Below are positions 1 through 13,674 of a DNA stretch of 64,000 bases, one piece after another. The notes beneath the pieces were generated by a model. It was not told the origin of the DNA. It ran no database searches and saw nothing but the letters and a program-made list of their open reading frames with translations. The stretch's first letter is position 1; each line of letters begins with the position of its first letter. The translations under genes were made by a program, and so were the position numbers. Where the stretch lies: assembly GCF_038502225.1 (NCBI RefSeq), contig NC_091322.1:1831259-1895258 (forward strand), read 5' to 3'. The stretch is from Cherax quadricarinatus. Taxonomy: Eukaryota; Arthropoda; Malacostraca; Decapoda; Parastacidae.

Positions 1-1914
1 GACAGAGAACTCAGGAAAATAAAGAGATTAGCCGAAGAGCCAGAAATGAATATGCACAGATAAGAAGGGAGGCTCAGCGACAATATGAAAATGACATAGC
101 ATCGAAAGTCAAGACTGACCCGAAGCTGTTGTACAGCCACATCAGGAGGAAAACAACAGTCAAGGACCAGGTAATCAGACTGAGGAAGGGTGATGGGGAA
201 TTCACAAGCAACGACCGAGAGGTATGTCAGGAGCTCAACACGAGATTTAAAGAAGTATTTACAGTGGAAACCAGTAGGACTCCAGGAAATCAGAACAGGG
301 GGGTACACCAGCAAGTGCTGAATGAGGTACATATAACCAAGGAGGAAGTGAAGAAGCTGCTATGCGAACTTGACACCTCAAAGGCGGTGGGACCAGACAA
401 CATCTCTCCGTGGGTCCTTAAAGAGGGAGCAGAGATATTGTGTGTGCCATTAACAAAGATCTTCAACACATCATTTGAAACTGGGCAACTCCCTGAGGTA
501 TGGAAAATGGCAAATGTAGTCCCAATTTTTAAAAAGGGAGACAGACATGAGGCACTAAACTACAGACCTGTATCACTAACGTGTATAGTATGCAAGGTCA
601 TGGAGAAGATCATCAGGAGGAGAGTGGTGGAGCACCTGGAAAGAAACAAGTGTATAATTGACAACCAGCATGGTTTCAGGGAAGGAAAATCCTGTGTCAC
701 AAACCTACTAGAGTTTTATGACAAGGTGACAGAAGTAAGACAAGAGAGAGAGGGGTGGATCGACTGCATTTTTTTGGACTGCAAAAAGGCCTTCGACACA
801 GTTCCTCACAAGAGGTTACTGAAAAAGCTAGAAGATCAGGCACACATAACAGGAAAGGCACTGCAATGGATCAGAGAATACCTGACAGGGAGGCAACAAC
901 GAGTCATGGTACGTGACGAGGTGTCAGAGTGGGCGCTTGTGACAAGCGGGGTTCCACAGGGGTCAGTCCTAGGACCTGTGCTGTTCTTGGTATATGTGAA
1001 CGACATAACGGAAGGGATAGACTCAGAAGTGTCCTTGTTTGCAGATGATGTGAAGTTAATGAGAAGAATCAAATCGGATGAGGATCAGGCAGGACTACAA
1101 AGAGACCTGGACAGGCTACAAGCCTGGTCCAGCAACTGGCTCCTTGAGTTTAACCCTGCCAAATGTAAAGTCATGAAGATTGGGGAAGGGCAAAGAAGAC
1201 CACAGACACAATATAGTTTAGATGGCCAAAGACTGCAAACCTCACTCAAGGAAAAAGATCTGGGGGTGAGTATAACACCGAGCATATCTCCTGAGGCGCA
1301 CATAAATCAGATAACTGCTGCAGCATACGGGCGCCTGGCAAACCTCAGTAAGGAGTCGTTCAAGACACTGTATACCATCTACGTCAGGCCCATACTGGAG
1401 TATGCAGCACCAGTTTGGAATCCACACCTAGTCAAGCACGTCAAGAAATTAGAGAAAGTGCAAAGGTTTGCAACAAGACTAGTCCCAGAGCTACGGGGAT
1501 TGTCCTACGAAGAAAGGTTGAGGGAAATCGGCCTGACGACACTGGAGGACAGGAGGGTCAGGGGAGACATGATAACGACATATAAAATACTGCGCGGAAT
1601 AGACAAGGTGGACAAAGACAGGATGTTCCAGAGATGGGACACAGACACAAGAGGTCACAATTGGAAGTTGAAGACTCAGATGAATCGAAGGGATGTTAGG
1701 AAATATTTCTTCAGTCATAGAGTAGTCAAGTCGTGGAATAGTCTAGAAAGTGAAGTAGTGGAGGCAGGAACCATACATAGTTTTAAGGCGAGGTATGATA
1801 AAGCTCATGGAGCAGGGAGAGAGAGGACCTAGTAGCAATCAGTGAAGAGGCGGGGCCAGGAGCTATGACTCGACCCCTGCAACCACAAATAGGTGAGTAC
1901 AAATAGGTGAGTAC
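1..1914 (+). mobile_element. LINE family A, copy 1 (5' cut by window edge)
   Basis: Non-LTR retrotransposon copy running in from the left edge. It holds an open reverse transcriptase frame (to 1832), a short 3' UTR and a tail of two copies of the 14-mer AAATAGGTGAGTAC at 1887-1914, which runs directly into a (CA)n array. The same UTR and tail follow the RT stop at 9138-9214 and recur as fragments at 9298-9374 and 33325-33420, so this is the true element 3' end. A tandem-repeat tail instead of poly(A) is typical of CR1/L2-like LINEs. Confidence 0.85.
3..1832 (+). CDS. LINE-A reverse transcriptase, C-terminal part, 5' partial
   Basis: Reverse transcriptase of a CR1/Jockey-type LINE, which would make cDNA at a nicked target site. 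The frame is open from the window edge to TAG at 1830-1832. Visible RT blocks in order: NYRPVSLT, QHGFREGKSC, FLDCKKAFDTVPH, SGVPQGSVLGPVLFL and the catalytic box SLFADDVKL, then a C-terminal region ending near KSWNSLESEVVEAG. The FADD aspartates are intact, unlike copy 3. Compared with copy 3 there is an in-frame loss of about seven residues after GRLANL. The endonuclease domain lies outside the window. It is a mobile-element gene, not a host gene; whether it is active cannot be judged. Confidence 0.85.
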   Translation, partial: QRTQENKEISRRARNEYAQIRREAQRQYENDIASKVKTDPKLLYSHIRRKTTVKDQVIRLRKGDGEFTSNDREVCQELNTRFKEVFTVETSRTPGNQNRGVHQQVLNEVHITKEEVKKLLCELDTSKAVGPDNISPWVLKEGAEILCVPLTKIFNTSFETGQLPEVWKMANVVPIFKKGDRHEALNYRPVSLTCIVCKVMEKIIRRRVVEHLERNKCIIDNQHGFREGKSCVTNLLEFYDKVTEVRQEREGWIDCIFLDCKKAFDTVPHKRLLKKLEDQAHITGKALQWIREYLTGRQQRVMVRDEVSEWALVTSGVPQGSVLGPVLFLVYVNDITEGIDSEVSLFADDVKLMRRIKSDEDQAGLQRDLDRLQAWSSNWLLEFNPAKCKVMKIGEGQRRPQTQYSLDGQRLQTSLKEKDLGVSITPSISPEAHINQITAAAYGRLANLSKESFKTLYTIYVRPILEYAAPVWNPHLVKHVKKLEKVQRFATRLVPELRGLSYEERLREIGLTTLEDRRVRGDMITTYKILRGIDKVDKDRMFQRWDTDTRGHNWKLKTQMNRRDVRKYFFSHRVVKSWNSLESEVVEAGTIHSFKARYDKAHGAGRERT

Positions 1915-1979
1915 ACACACACACACACACACGCACACACACCACACACACACACCACACACACACACACCACACACAC

Positions 1980-2040
<61 letters not shown>

Positions 2041-2045
2041 ACACA

Positions 2046-2084
<39 letters not shown>

Positions 2085-2326
2085 ACACACACACACCACA
2101 CACACACACCACACACACACACACCACACACATACCACACACACACACCACACGCACACACACCACACACACACACCACACACACACACCACACACACAC
2201 ACACCACACACACACACACACCCCACACACAGACCACACACACACACACATCACATCACACACACACCACACACACACACACACCACACACACCTCTCAC
2301 ACACACACACCACACACACACACACA

Positions 2327-2421
<95 letters not shown>

Positions 2422-2512
2422 CACACCACACACACACGCACACACACATCACATCACACACGCACCACACACACCACACACACACACCTCTCACATACAC
2501 ACACACCACACA

Positions 2513-2572
<60 letters not shown>

Positions 2573-2581
2573 ACACACACA
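1913..2581. repeat. (CA)n microsatellite, about 670 bp
   Basis: Nearly pure CA dinucleotide array with CCACAC and CATCACATCA interruptions that form higher-order motifs such as ACCACACACAC. It starts exactly at the AAATAGGTGAGTAC tail of LINE-A copy 1. Open frames across it (Thr-His or Val-Cys polypeptides) are artefacts. Confidence 0.97.
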
Positions 2582-2640
2582 ACAGACCAAGTGTCTAATC
2601 GACATGTGCCTAGGACAGAATGGTAACTAACACAAACAAG

Positions 2641-6209
<3,569 letters not shown>

Positions 6210-9137
6210 TACACCGATCCCTCTGTTTCCACCCCCCGCACCACAGTTACAGTATTAGAACAGAAGTTGAAGGTTTGGTACACAAGTGCAGATGGATTAA
6301 CGAATAAACATGAGGAATGGCAAGAAAGAATCAATGAGAAGTCCCCAGACATCATAGCAGTTACAGAAACAAAACTCATGGAGACAATAACAGATGCAAT
6401 CTTCCCACCAGGATACCAGATCATGAGGAAAGATAGAAGGGGCAGGGGGGGAGGTGGGGTTGCTCTGCTCGTAAAAAACAGATGGAAATTCGAGAAAATG
6501 GAAGGAATAGATGAGACGGGAGAAAGAGACTACATAGCAGGTACACTTCAGTCTGGGGAACACAAAGTGGTCATTGCAGTGATGTATAATCCACCACAGA
6601 ACTGCAGGAGGCCAAGAGAGGAATATGAAGAGAGCAACAGAGCAATGGTGGACACACTTGCTGAAGTGGCAAGAAGAGCTCACTCCAGCAGAGCAAAGTT
6701 GCTGGTTATGGGGGATTTCAACCACAGGGAGATTGACTGGGAAAACCTGGAGCCACATGGGGGTCCCGAAACATGGAGAGCCAGGATGTTGGACGTGGTG
6801 CTGGAAAACCTCATGCACCAACATGTTAAGGACACTACCAGAGTGAGAGGGGAGGATGAACCAGCAAGATTGGACCTTGTGTTCACCCTGGGCAGCTCAG
6901 ATATTGAGGACATCAAGTATGAGAGTCCCCTAGGAGCTAGCAACCACGTGGTTCTGTGCTTTGAATACATAGTAGAGCTGCAAGTGGAGAGAATAACAGG
7001 AGTTGAATGGGAAAAGCCTGACTATAAAAGAGGGGACTACACAGGGTTGAAGAACTTCCTGCGGGAGGTCCAGTGGGACAGAGAACTGGCAGGAAAGCCA
7101 GTAAATGAAATGATGGAATATGTAACAACAAAATGCAAGGAGGCAGTGGAAAGGTTTATTCCCAAGGGCAACAGTAACAATGGGAAGACCAGAACGAGCC
7201 CCTGGTGTACCCGACGGTGTAAGGAGGCAAAAACAAAGTGCAATAGAGAATGGAAAAAGTACAGAAGGCAGAGAACACACGAAAATAGGGAGATCAGTCG
7301 CAGATCCAGGAATGAGTACGCACAGGTAAGGAGGGAGGCCCAGCGACAGTATGAAAATGACATAGCATCGAGAATCAAGACTGACCCGAAACTGTTGTAT
7401 AGCCACATCAGGAGGAAGACAACAGTCAAAGACCAGGTGATCAGATTAAGGACAGAAGGTGGAGAACTCACAAGAAATGATCAGGAGGTATGTGAGGAGC
7501 TGAACAGGAGATTTAAGGAAGTTTTTACAGTAGAGACAGGAAGGGCTGTGGGAAGACATCACAGAAGGGAACATCAAGAGGGAATATACCAACAAGTGTT
7601 GGATGACATTCGAACAACTGAGGAGGAGGTGAAGAAGCTCTTAAGTGACCTTGACACCTCAAAGGCGATGGGACCGGACAACATCTCCCCATGGGTCCTT
7701 AGAGAAGGAGCAGAGATGCTGTGTGTGCCTCTAACCACAATCTTCAACACATCCCTTGAAACTGGGCAACTACCTGAGAAATGGAAGACTGCTAATGTAG
7801 TCCCCATATTTAAGAAAGGAAACAGAAACAAGGCACTAAACTACAGACCTGTGTCTCTGACATGTATTGTGTGCAAAGTCATGGAGAAGATTATCAGGAG
7901 GAGAGTGGTCGAACATCTGGAAAGGAACAAAATTATAAATGAAAACCAGCATAGGTTCATGGAAGGCAAATCTTGTATCACAAACCTCCTGGAGTTTTAT
8001 GACAAGGTAACAGAAGTAAGACACGAGAGAGAGGGGTGGGTAGATTGCGTTTTCCTAGACTGCAGGAAGGCCTTTGACACAGTTCCCCACAAGAGATTAG
8101 TGCAGAAGCTGGAGGATCAGGCGCACGTAAAAGGGAGGGCACTGCAATGGATAAGGGAATACCTGACAGGGAGGCAGCAACTAGTCATGGTACGTGAAGA
8201 GGTATCACAGTGGGCGCCTGTTACGAGCGGGGTCCCACAGGGGTCAGTTCTAGGACCAGTGCTATTTTTGATATATGTGAACGACATGATGGAAGGAATA
8301 GACTCTGAAGTGTCCCTGTTCGCAAATGACGTGAAGTTGATGAGTAGAATTAAATCGGACGAGGATGAGGCAGGACTGCAAAGAGACCTGGACAGGCTGG
8401 ACATGTGGTCCAGTAACTGGCTTCTCGAATTCAATCCAGCCAAATGCAAAGTCATGAAGATTGGGGAGGGGCAAAGAAGACCGCAGACAGAATATAGGCT
8501 AGGTGGACAAAGACTACAGACCTCACTCAGGGAGAAAGACCTTGGGGTGACCATAACACCGAGCACATCACCGGAGGCACACATCAACCAAATAACCGCT
8601 GCAGTATACGGGCGCCTGGCAAACCTGAGAATAGCGTTCCGATACCTTAATAAGGAATCGTTTAAGACACTGTACTCTGTGTATGTTAGGCCCATACTGG
8701 AGTATGCAGCACCAGTCTGGAACCCACACCTGGTCAAGCACGTCAAGAAGTTAGAGCAAGTACAAAGGTTTGCAACAAGGCTAGTCCCAGAGCTCAAGGG
8801 AATGTCGTACGAGGAAAGGTTAAGGGAAATCGGACTGACGACACTGGAGGACAGAAGGGTCAGGGGAGACATGATAACGACATACAAGATACTGCGGGGA
8901 ATAGACAAGGTGGACAGAGATAGGATGTTCCAGAGAGGGGAGACAAGGACAAGGGGTCACAACTGGAAGCTGAAGACTCAGACGAGTCACAGGGACGTTA
9001 GGAAGTATTTCTTCAGTCATAGAGTTGTCAGCAAGTGGAATAGCCTAGCAAGTGAAGTAGTGGAGGCAGGAACCATACATAGTTTTAAGAAGAGGTATGA
9101 CAAAGCTCAGGAAGCAGAGAGAGAGAGGATCCAGTAG
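6210..9137 (+). CDS. LINE-A endonuclease-reverse transcriptase, FADD mutated to FAND
   Basis: About 975 codons open to TAG at 9135-9137. The N-terminal apurinic-like endonuclease is recognisable from WYTSADGLTNKHEE, VTETKL, GGVALLV, VMYNPP, LLVMGDFNHREIDW and GASNHVVL. After a basic linker comes the RT: NYRPVSLTCIV, KSCITNLLEFYDKV, FLDCRKAFDTVPH and GVPQGSVLGPVLFLIYVND. The catalytic box reads SLFANDVKLM, so the second aspartate is replaced by asparagine; this should abolish polymerase activity. The true start is uncertain: the frame also runs upstream through LINE-B 3' UTR, which is not part of this element. Element homology is clear from about KLKVWYTSADGL (6264). Confidence 0.85.
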   Translation, partial: YTDPSVSTPRTTVTVLEQKLKVWYTSADGLTNKHEEWQERINEKSPDIIAVTETKLMETITDAIFPPGYQIMRKDRRGRGGGGVALLVKNRWKFEKMEGIDETGERDYIAGTLQSGEHKVVIAVMYNPPQNCRRPREEYEESNRAMVDTLAEVARRAHSSRAKLLVMGDFNHREIDWENLEPHGGPETWRARMLDVVLENLMHQHVKDTTRVRGEDEPARLDLVFTLGSSDIEDIKYESPLGASNHVVLCFEYIVELQVERITGVEWEKPDYKRGDYTGLKNFLREVQWDRELAGKPVNEMMEYVTTKCKEAVERFIPKGNSNNGKTRTSPWCTRRCKEAKTKCNREWKKYRRQRTHENREISRRSRNEYAQVRREAQRQYENDIASRIKTDPKLLYSHIRRKTTVKDQVIRLRTEGGELTRNDQEVCEELNRRFKEVFTVETGRAVGRHHRREHQEGIYQQVLDDIRTTEEEVKKLLSDLDTSKAMGPDNISPWVLREGAEMLCVPLTTIFNTSLETGQLPEKWKTANVVPIFKKGNRNKALNYRPVSLTCIVCKVMEKIIRRRVVEHLERNKIINENQHRFMEGKSCITNLLEFYDKVTEVRHEREGWVDCVFLDCRKAFDTVPHKRLVQKLEDQAHVKGRALQWIREYLTGRQQLVMVREEVSQWAPVTSGVPQGSVLGPVLFLIYVNDMMEGIDSEVSLFANDVKLMSRIKSDEDEAGLQRDLDRLDMWSSNWLLEFNPAKCKVMKIGEGQRRPQTEYRLGGQRLQTSLREKDLGVTITPSTSPEAHINQITAAVYGRLANLRIAFRYLNKESFKTLYSVYVRPILEYAAPVWNPHLVKHVKKLEQVQRFATRLVPELKGMSYEERLREIGLTTLEDRRVRGDMITTYKILRGIDKVDRDRMFQRGETRTRGHNWKLKTQTSHRDVRKYFFSHRVVSKWNSLASEVVEAGTIHSFKKRYDKAQEAERERIQ

Positions 9138-9214
9138 CGATCAGTGAAGAGGCGGGGCCAGGAGCTGAGTCTCGACCCCTGCAACCACAATTAGGTGAAT
9201 ACAATTAGGTGAGT
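6210..9214 (+). mobile_element. LINE family A, copy 3, near full length
   Basis: The longest family-A copy. It begins immediately after the TTCTTATG tail of LINE B and ends with the family-A 3' UTR and two tail units (the first ending in GTGAATAC), followed by a short CA run to 9229. It has one long endonuclease-RT ORF. No ORF1 (nucleic-acid-binding) frame is seen upstream, so the 5' part may be truncated. Confidence 0.85.
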
Positions 9215-9297
9215 ACACACACACACACAATTATGACGATACAAATAGGATCAGCATGTTCCCTGCGCAAGGATAATAAGCAAAATAGTGAAGAGTT

Positions 9298-9374
9298 CCA
9301 CCTAGCAGCGAATAGCGAAAAAGCAAGGGCCATGAGCTGCGACTCGACCCCTGCAACCACAAATAGGTGAGTAC
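9298..9374 (+). mobile_element. LINE-A 3' UTR fragment
   Basis: Short remnant of the family-A 3' UTR (GCGACTCGACCCCTGCAACC type sequence) ending in AAATAGGTGAGTAC. A strongly truncated insertion or a duplicated tail. Confidence 0.7.
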
Positions 9375-9575
9375 ACCTTCACCTCATCTAATAGTGAATA
9401 GTGAAAGTAAAGACTGCATCAGGAAGGTATGGCCGGGTGTGCTCGAAACCTGCCCTCGGTACAGCGGCCTATATTACCACCAGCCTGACTCCTCTTAATG
9501 TAAGGTAACTGTCACACATGAGTATCTTGTATCCGCAAGTCTGCTAGCTGAAGTAAATGATCTTGGAGTGCTTAT
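9375..9575. other. Unassigned spacer
   Basis: No gene, repeat family or RNA recognised between the LINE-A tail fragment and the 20-bp minisatellite. Confidence 0.6.
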
Positions 9576-9577
9576 TA

Positions 9578-9869
9578 TGTCCACTGAGTGCTGAGTGTGC
9601 TCACCGAGTGCTGAATATGTCCACTGTGTGCTGAGTGTGCTCACTGAGTGCTGAGTGTGCTCACTGAGTGCTGAGTGTGCTCACTGAGTGCTGAGTGTGC
9701 TCACTGAATGCTGAGTGTGCTCACTGAGTGCTGAGTGTGCTCACTGAGTGCTGAGTGTGCTCACTGAGTGCTGAGTGTGCTCACTGAGTGCTGAGTGTGC
9801 TCACTGAGTGCTGAGTGTGCTCACTGAGTTCTGAGTGTGCTCACTGAGTGCTGAGTGTGCTCACTGAGT
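9578..9869. repeat. 20-bp minisatellite, about 14 units
   Basis: Tandem copies of a 20-bp unit GAGTGCTGAGTGTGCTCACT. The first units are diverged (GAATATGTCCACTGTGTGCTG) and the central ones nearly identical. Only non-coding periodicity is visible. Confidence 0.93.
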
Positions 9870-10241
9870 TAATCTTAATATCACATCTGTCAGACACTGC
9901 AACATGGGATCTTGATACAAAGAATTCTTCAACATTGGTTCAACCTTTGGACGAAGACCTACTTATACTAGTGGCAGGTCCCACTATGATCCCGCCTCCT
10001 CCTGCTTCGACTCACCTGACTGCAGTATATAAGCCACCTCTCTGGCCCTATGCTGTACTTCCTACAAGAGTGATGGACTGAACACATCGATTCCAGGATG
10101 AGGAACTGATTACCTCAAACTCCTCGTCTCCTTATGCCTTCCTGCTTTGTATTGGACTGATGAAGATTCTCATATGTTGCTTGTCTCAATTCTTCATCTA
10201 CTTGTGATACAGCTGTGGCTGATTTCCAGCACTCTTCAATA

Positions 10242-10420
10242 TTGGAAATATAAACACAAATGCAGTATAATGTGATCCTTCATTGACAACGTGTCACCCA
10301 CACAGTGGGCTTTTTCAAGTCACACACAGATCACATTCAGATCTGTGTGTGACTTGAAACATTATACTGCATATGTGTTTATATTTCCACTGTGTCGGTA
10401 GTTGATACCATTTATTTCCA
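10242..10420. repeat. Foldback of the Penelope-like terminus
   Basis: An imperfect palindrome: the first arm (10242-10340) matches the terminus of the element at 17920, and the second arm (10341-10420) returns in reverse, including CATATGTGTTTATATTTCCA and then a GATACCATTTATTTCCA end. The same end motif, inverted, is the outer boundary of the element at 17920. Confidence 0.7.
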
Positions 10421-10429
10421 CTCTTCAAT

Positions 10430-10730
10430 ATTACCAGGCCAGCTTTTGGCAAAGCTTCCTAGTACCTGTTAAACCAGACTGTTGCTGTTAACGGCTCCCT
10501 GGCTCACACAGATACCACAGCCTGGTTCAGTTGTCAGTTGCCGGAAGTGGTGATCCATTTTCCTCTTGGGTACCTCTGCATTTGTTCCACCAATGTTTGT
10601 GATATCTGTTGGTAGCAAGTTGAAGAGCCCCACGGCGCCTCTGATTTGTTCTACACTTTCTCCCATATCTCTTACTGTAGCATGTTGTTAGGGTAGTGTG
10701 AAGATTTAGCACTAGGCCCTCCATCACCTA
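10430..10730 (-). pseudogene. LINE ORF C-terminal fragment (C-like)
   Basis: On the minus strand a short frame reads EQIRGAVGLFNLLPTDI, comparable to the conserved LINE-C stretch RGPRLFNCLPAYIRGI, followed by a diverged SQGAVNSNSLV tail. A highly diverged 3' fragment of a CR1-like LINE, inside the Penelope-like foldback. Confidence 0.45.
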
Positions 10731-10946
10731 GCAGGTGTGTGTTGTCAAGTATCTCTTCCTTCGTTTCTCCAGAAACTACGGTGCAGGTACTGTGAGGCGT
10801 TACTAACAGTTTTAATGATGTTCTGGTTCTATGCTGGCAATGAACGCTCTATATACGTTCTCCAGTTGTGATGAATGGTTTAGAAAACCGACAAGTTGAA
10901 GAACTAAGACATTTATGCAACACATGGGAATCTTTATTGAAGAAAA

Positions 10947-10972
10947 GTTTCGCCACACAGTGGCTTCATCAG
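10947..10972 (-). ncRNA. Hammerhead-ribozyme-like core
   Basis: Minus strand reads CTGATGA, then a hairpin with stem GCCAC/GTGGC and loop TGT, then GAAAC. CUGANGA, a helix and GAAA are the conserved hammerhead core. Hammerhead ribozymes are known in the terminal repeats of Penelope-like elements. One unpaired A lies before the helix. Helix III and the cleavage triplet are not clear in this copy, so self-cleavage is only a hypothesis. Confidence 0.45.
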
Positions 10973-11181
10973 TCCAATACAAAGTAGAAATGGGTAAGGA
11001 GAGGAGAAGTTTGAGGTAATCAGTCCCTCAACCTGGAATCGATGTGTTCAGTCCATCACTCTTGTAGGAAATGCAGCATAGGGCCAGATAGGTGGCCCTA
11101 TGCTGAATAGTGTGAACATGTCTTCTTTCGATCAGTGTTTCAGTGGACTGTCATTAAAAGCTAAAACTGGTGCCTTTATTT

Positions 11182-11405
11182 ACTGCCTCAGTACACTACC
11201 TCAGTACACTGCCTCAGTACACTGTCTCAGTACACTGCCTCAGTACACTGCCTCAGTACACTGTCTCAGTACACTGTCTCAGTACACTGCCTCAGTGCAT
11301 TGTCTCAGTACACTGTCTCAGTACACTGCCTCAGTACACTGCCTCAGTACACTGTCTCAGTACACTGTCTCAGTACACTGTCTCAGTACACTGCCTCAGT
11401 ACACT
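11182..11405. repeat. 13-bp minisatellite, left part
   Basis: Tandem CAGTACACTGCCT / CAGTACACTGTCT units. The same array resumes at 13994 on the other side of the LTR element, so the two blocks are one array split by that insertion. Because 13 bp is not a multiple of 3, translation gives a 13-residue repeat in every frame. Confidence 0.95.
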
Positions 11406-11717
11406 TATAACGAGTTTGTTTGGTAGTATGGTAGCGGGTGGTTAAATGATACGTCTTCGGAGGCTTCTTCGTTTATTCTTAAGTAGTGGTGGGTACACAG
11501 GCTTGTGTTGTGCCCATGGCCCGGGCAGGGCCATCCCACGAGAGAGAGCTGGGAGGCCTTGTGTCTTGCTGCTAGGCCGCTGTGTGAGTGAGCGGGAGGC
11601 ATGTCTGGGCATACTGAAGTGGCAAGGCCTATAGATGGCAGCACCTGAGTGGCGCGAAATATGAACTAAGCTGGCAGACAGCATGGGCTGTCTGTGCAGA
11701 CAGTACAGGCTGTCTAC
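11406..11717 (-). repeat. 3' LTR of non-autonomous element
   Basis: 312 bp, starting TATAACGAG and ending CTGTCTAC on the plus strand. It is nearly identical to the right LTR from about position 100 onward; the first 100 bp carry several small indels. Its outer ends are not TG...CA. Confidence 0.85.
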
Positions 11718-12877
11718 ATACGCTCGGCCACCTACCGCGCGTCGTCCCGACGTGACAATACTGGTGGGTAAAAGAAACTCGGTCTCTCTCTCGTAGGAAC
11801 AGGGCACAGAACACAAAATAACAACATATATATACATATGAACATGGAAAAAAAACTTCCTACAAGGAGGGAAGAAAAAACATGTGGGGTGTGCTAAATA
11901 TCGTGGTCATAGGCAGTGAGCGTCGAAGGGCATCACTGCACGCCTTCCTGCATCTGGACAGATACTGCAACACGGGAAACATCGCTGCGGCTGAGCTGTG
12001 ATGTAACAGGTTATGGTCTCCTCTGGAACGGTGAAGCAGACATCGTAGGAGTCGCTGCAGGTTTCACTCAACCTGGGGCACAACATGCTGGTGCCCTCGA
12101 GTGAGGCGTCGACAAACTCGGCAACTGGGCAGGACTTCTGGCAAGCGACTCAGGAGGACACTTCTCGACTGGTACTGTCGCTGGGCTGTCACCGCCGGCG
12201 AGCGTGGAGCGAGTTGTGGAGCGAGTCGTGGCAGAGACGACTGGGCGAAACATCTGGGAGTCGTAACATCATACACCAGACTGCAGTGAGAGAGCTAGCA
12301 GTCAAAGTGACATCTTTGTGCAGGCTGCTCACTGAAGCTTGTGACACGAGGCTGACACAGTGTGTCATTCTCTCGGCAGTTGGAATTATAGCAGAGGTTA
12401 GTCTAAGCGTCCCCAGACTTGTTTCTCTACATATAACTGCACTCTGACGGTCTGGAGGTGAAGTGAAACAAATTTCGATGGGAATCATAGCAGGTACGAT
12501 TCTGCAGAACAACACAAGCGACGAGCATAAAGGCTTTCTGTACAAGAGGGCTCATACGCTCAGGGCTGAGTAATCAGCTGTCAAACACACTGGTCACACG
12601 GGTGACTTAGCACAGTGGTGCTACTCAGGTCTGGCTCAGACCTCACTGGACACACGGAAACTTTAAAAACACACCGCGGTACAACATGGCTTAAACTAGC
12701 AAATGATACTTTTCTGTGCATAAAACTGACTAAGACATACTAAAATGTGAGAACACTGACTGAGAGGAATTAATTAACACACGACATATATTTTCTCTCA
12801 ATCTTCTCGACAATATTAAAATAATTACTGAACACTCGATGGTGACATCATGTGATGTCAGGCGTGATGTCGCGAGG

Positions 12878-13068
12878 TGACGTCAGCAGCACTGTGACGT
12901 CAGCAGACATCTCGAGGTGACGTCAGGCAGACATCGTGACGTCATGAAGTCGGGCAGCATCGTGGGTGACGTCAATGTGATGCGGGCAGCAGACCACAGC
13001 ATGTGGCCTGGGACATCTGGCAACTCACGTGGCTGGCAGATCCACGTGACATCGCCCACACCCACGTG
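12878..13068. promoter_or_regulatory. Cluster of TGACGTCA and CACGTG palindromes
   Basis: Five exact TGACGTCA octamers at 12878-12885, 12895-12902, 12918-12925, 12937-12944 and 12967-12974, followed by three exact CACGTG hexamers at 13026-13031, 13043-13048 and 13063-13068. TGACGTCA is the CRE consensus bound by CREB/ATF bZIP factors and CACGTG is the E-box bound by bHLH factors. They lie inside the LTR element. Binding and function are inferred only. Confidence 0.6.
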
Positions 13069-13660
13069 GCGTTGTGATCTACGTGGTGTCGTGATCTACG
13101 TGGCATGCTGATACACGTAGCTTCGAGTGGCCTCGGGCACTCGGATACACAGCTCTGGCAATGAATTCACATGGAAAACAGCAGAAAACACAGCAGAGGG
13201 AGTGGGCAGTGGTGAGTGGTGTATGGTAGACGGGTGAGCGTGGAGCGTGGGTGAGTGTATGGCGAGGGAGCATCTGGCGGTCTCTCCTCCTCCCACCCAC
13301 AAACACAGGGAAACACACTGGACGCAGAAATCACCACAAGACTCACCTCTGGCTTGCTGAAACAGCTGTGCTGAGCTGAACAACAACAGCAGCATACAAG
13401 TGACGCTGAACACGTGACTTGAGAAACAGTGTGGGACACTGTAGCGTGGGATGCTGTAGCGTGGGGTCACTTACAATTCTCGGAGAATTTCGGCAAATTT
13501 CGGCTGGATCCTGCTTGTACCTGTGTCTGGATGCTCAAACGTGCAGACACGACATCAGGATAACTCGTTGAGAGACGGATGCTTCTTGTGTAGGGTGATG
13601 AAGTGAAGATGACTTCATACCTCTTCTTCCTCTCTCCAGGCAAACACAACTGCTGCGAGC

Positions 13661-13674
13661 ACCGCTGGTACCAA
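13661..13674 (-). other. Primer-binding-site-like motif
   Basis: On the minus strand, directly inside the right (5') LTR, the sequence reads TTGGTACCAGCGGTGC. A TGG start two bases or fewer from the LTR is expected where a tRNA 3' CCA end primes reverse transcription. The tRNA was not identified. Confidence 0.5.

Larger units (their letters stand above)
10030..11100. mobile_element. Penelope-like terminal inverted repeats (decayed element)
   Basis: Arms 10030-10164 and 10964-11100 are reverse complements with moderate divergence; shared blocks include CTACAAGAGTGATGGACTGA and TATTGGACTGATGAAG. Inverted pseudo-LTRs are a known feature of Penelope-like elements. The interior holds a second, smaller foldback (10242-10420) and a LINE-derived fragment, and no RT or GIY-YIG frame. 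The assignment rests on shared sequence with the better-preserved element at 17920-19321 and on the hammerhead-like core in the right arm. Confidence 0.5.

Noticed and set aside
1783..2626. Val-Cys and Thr-His frames over the CA arrays (also at 4862-5258)
   Set aside because: Dinucleotide repeat artefacts.
9848..10081. 77-codon frame near the 20-bp minisatellite
   Set aside because: Starts inside the minisatellite and runs into the Penelope-like arm; no homology or coding signal.
11442..13470. Small frames within the LTR element (11442-11837, 12085-12447, 13096-13470)
   Set aside because: They overlap LTRs or the palindrome cluster, resemble no gag/pol domain, and overlap one another on both strands.
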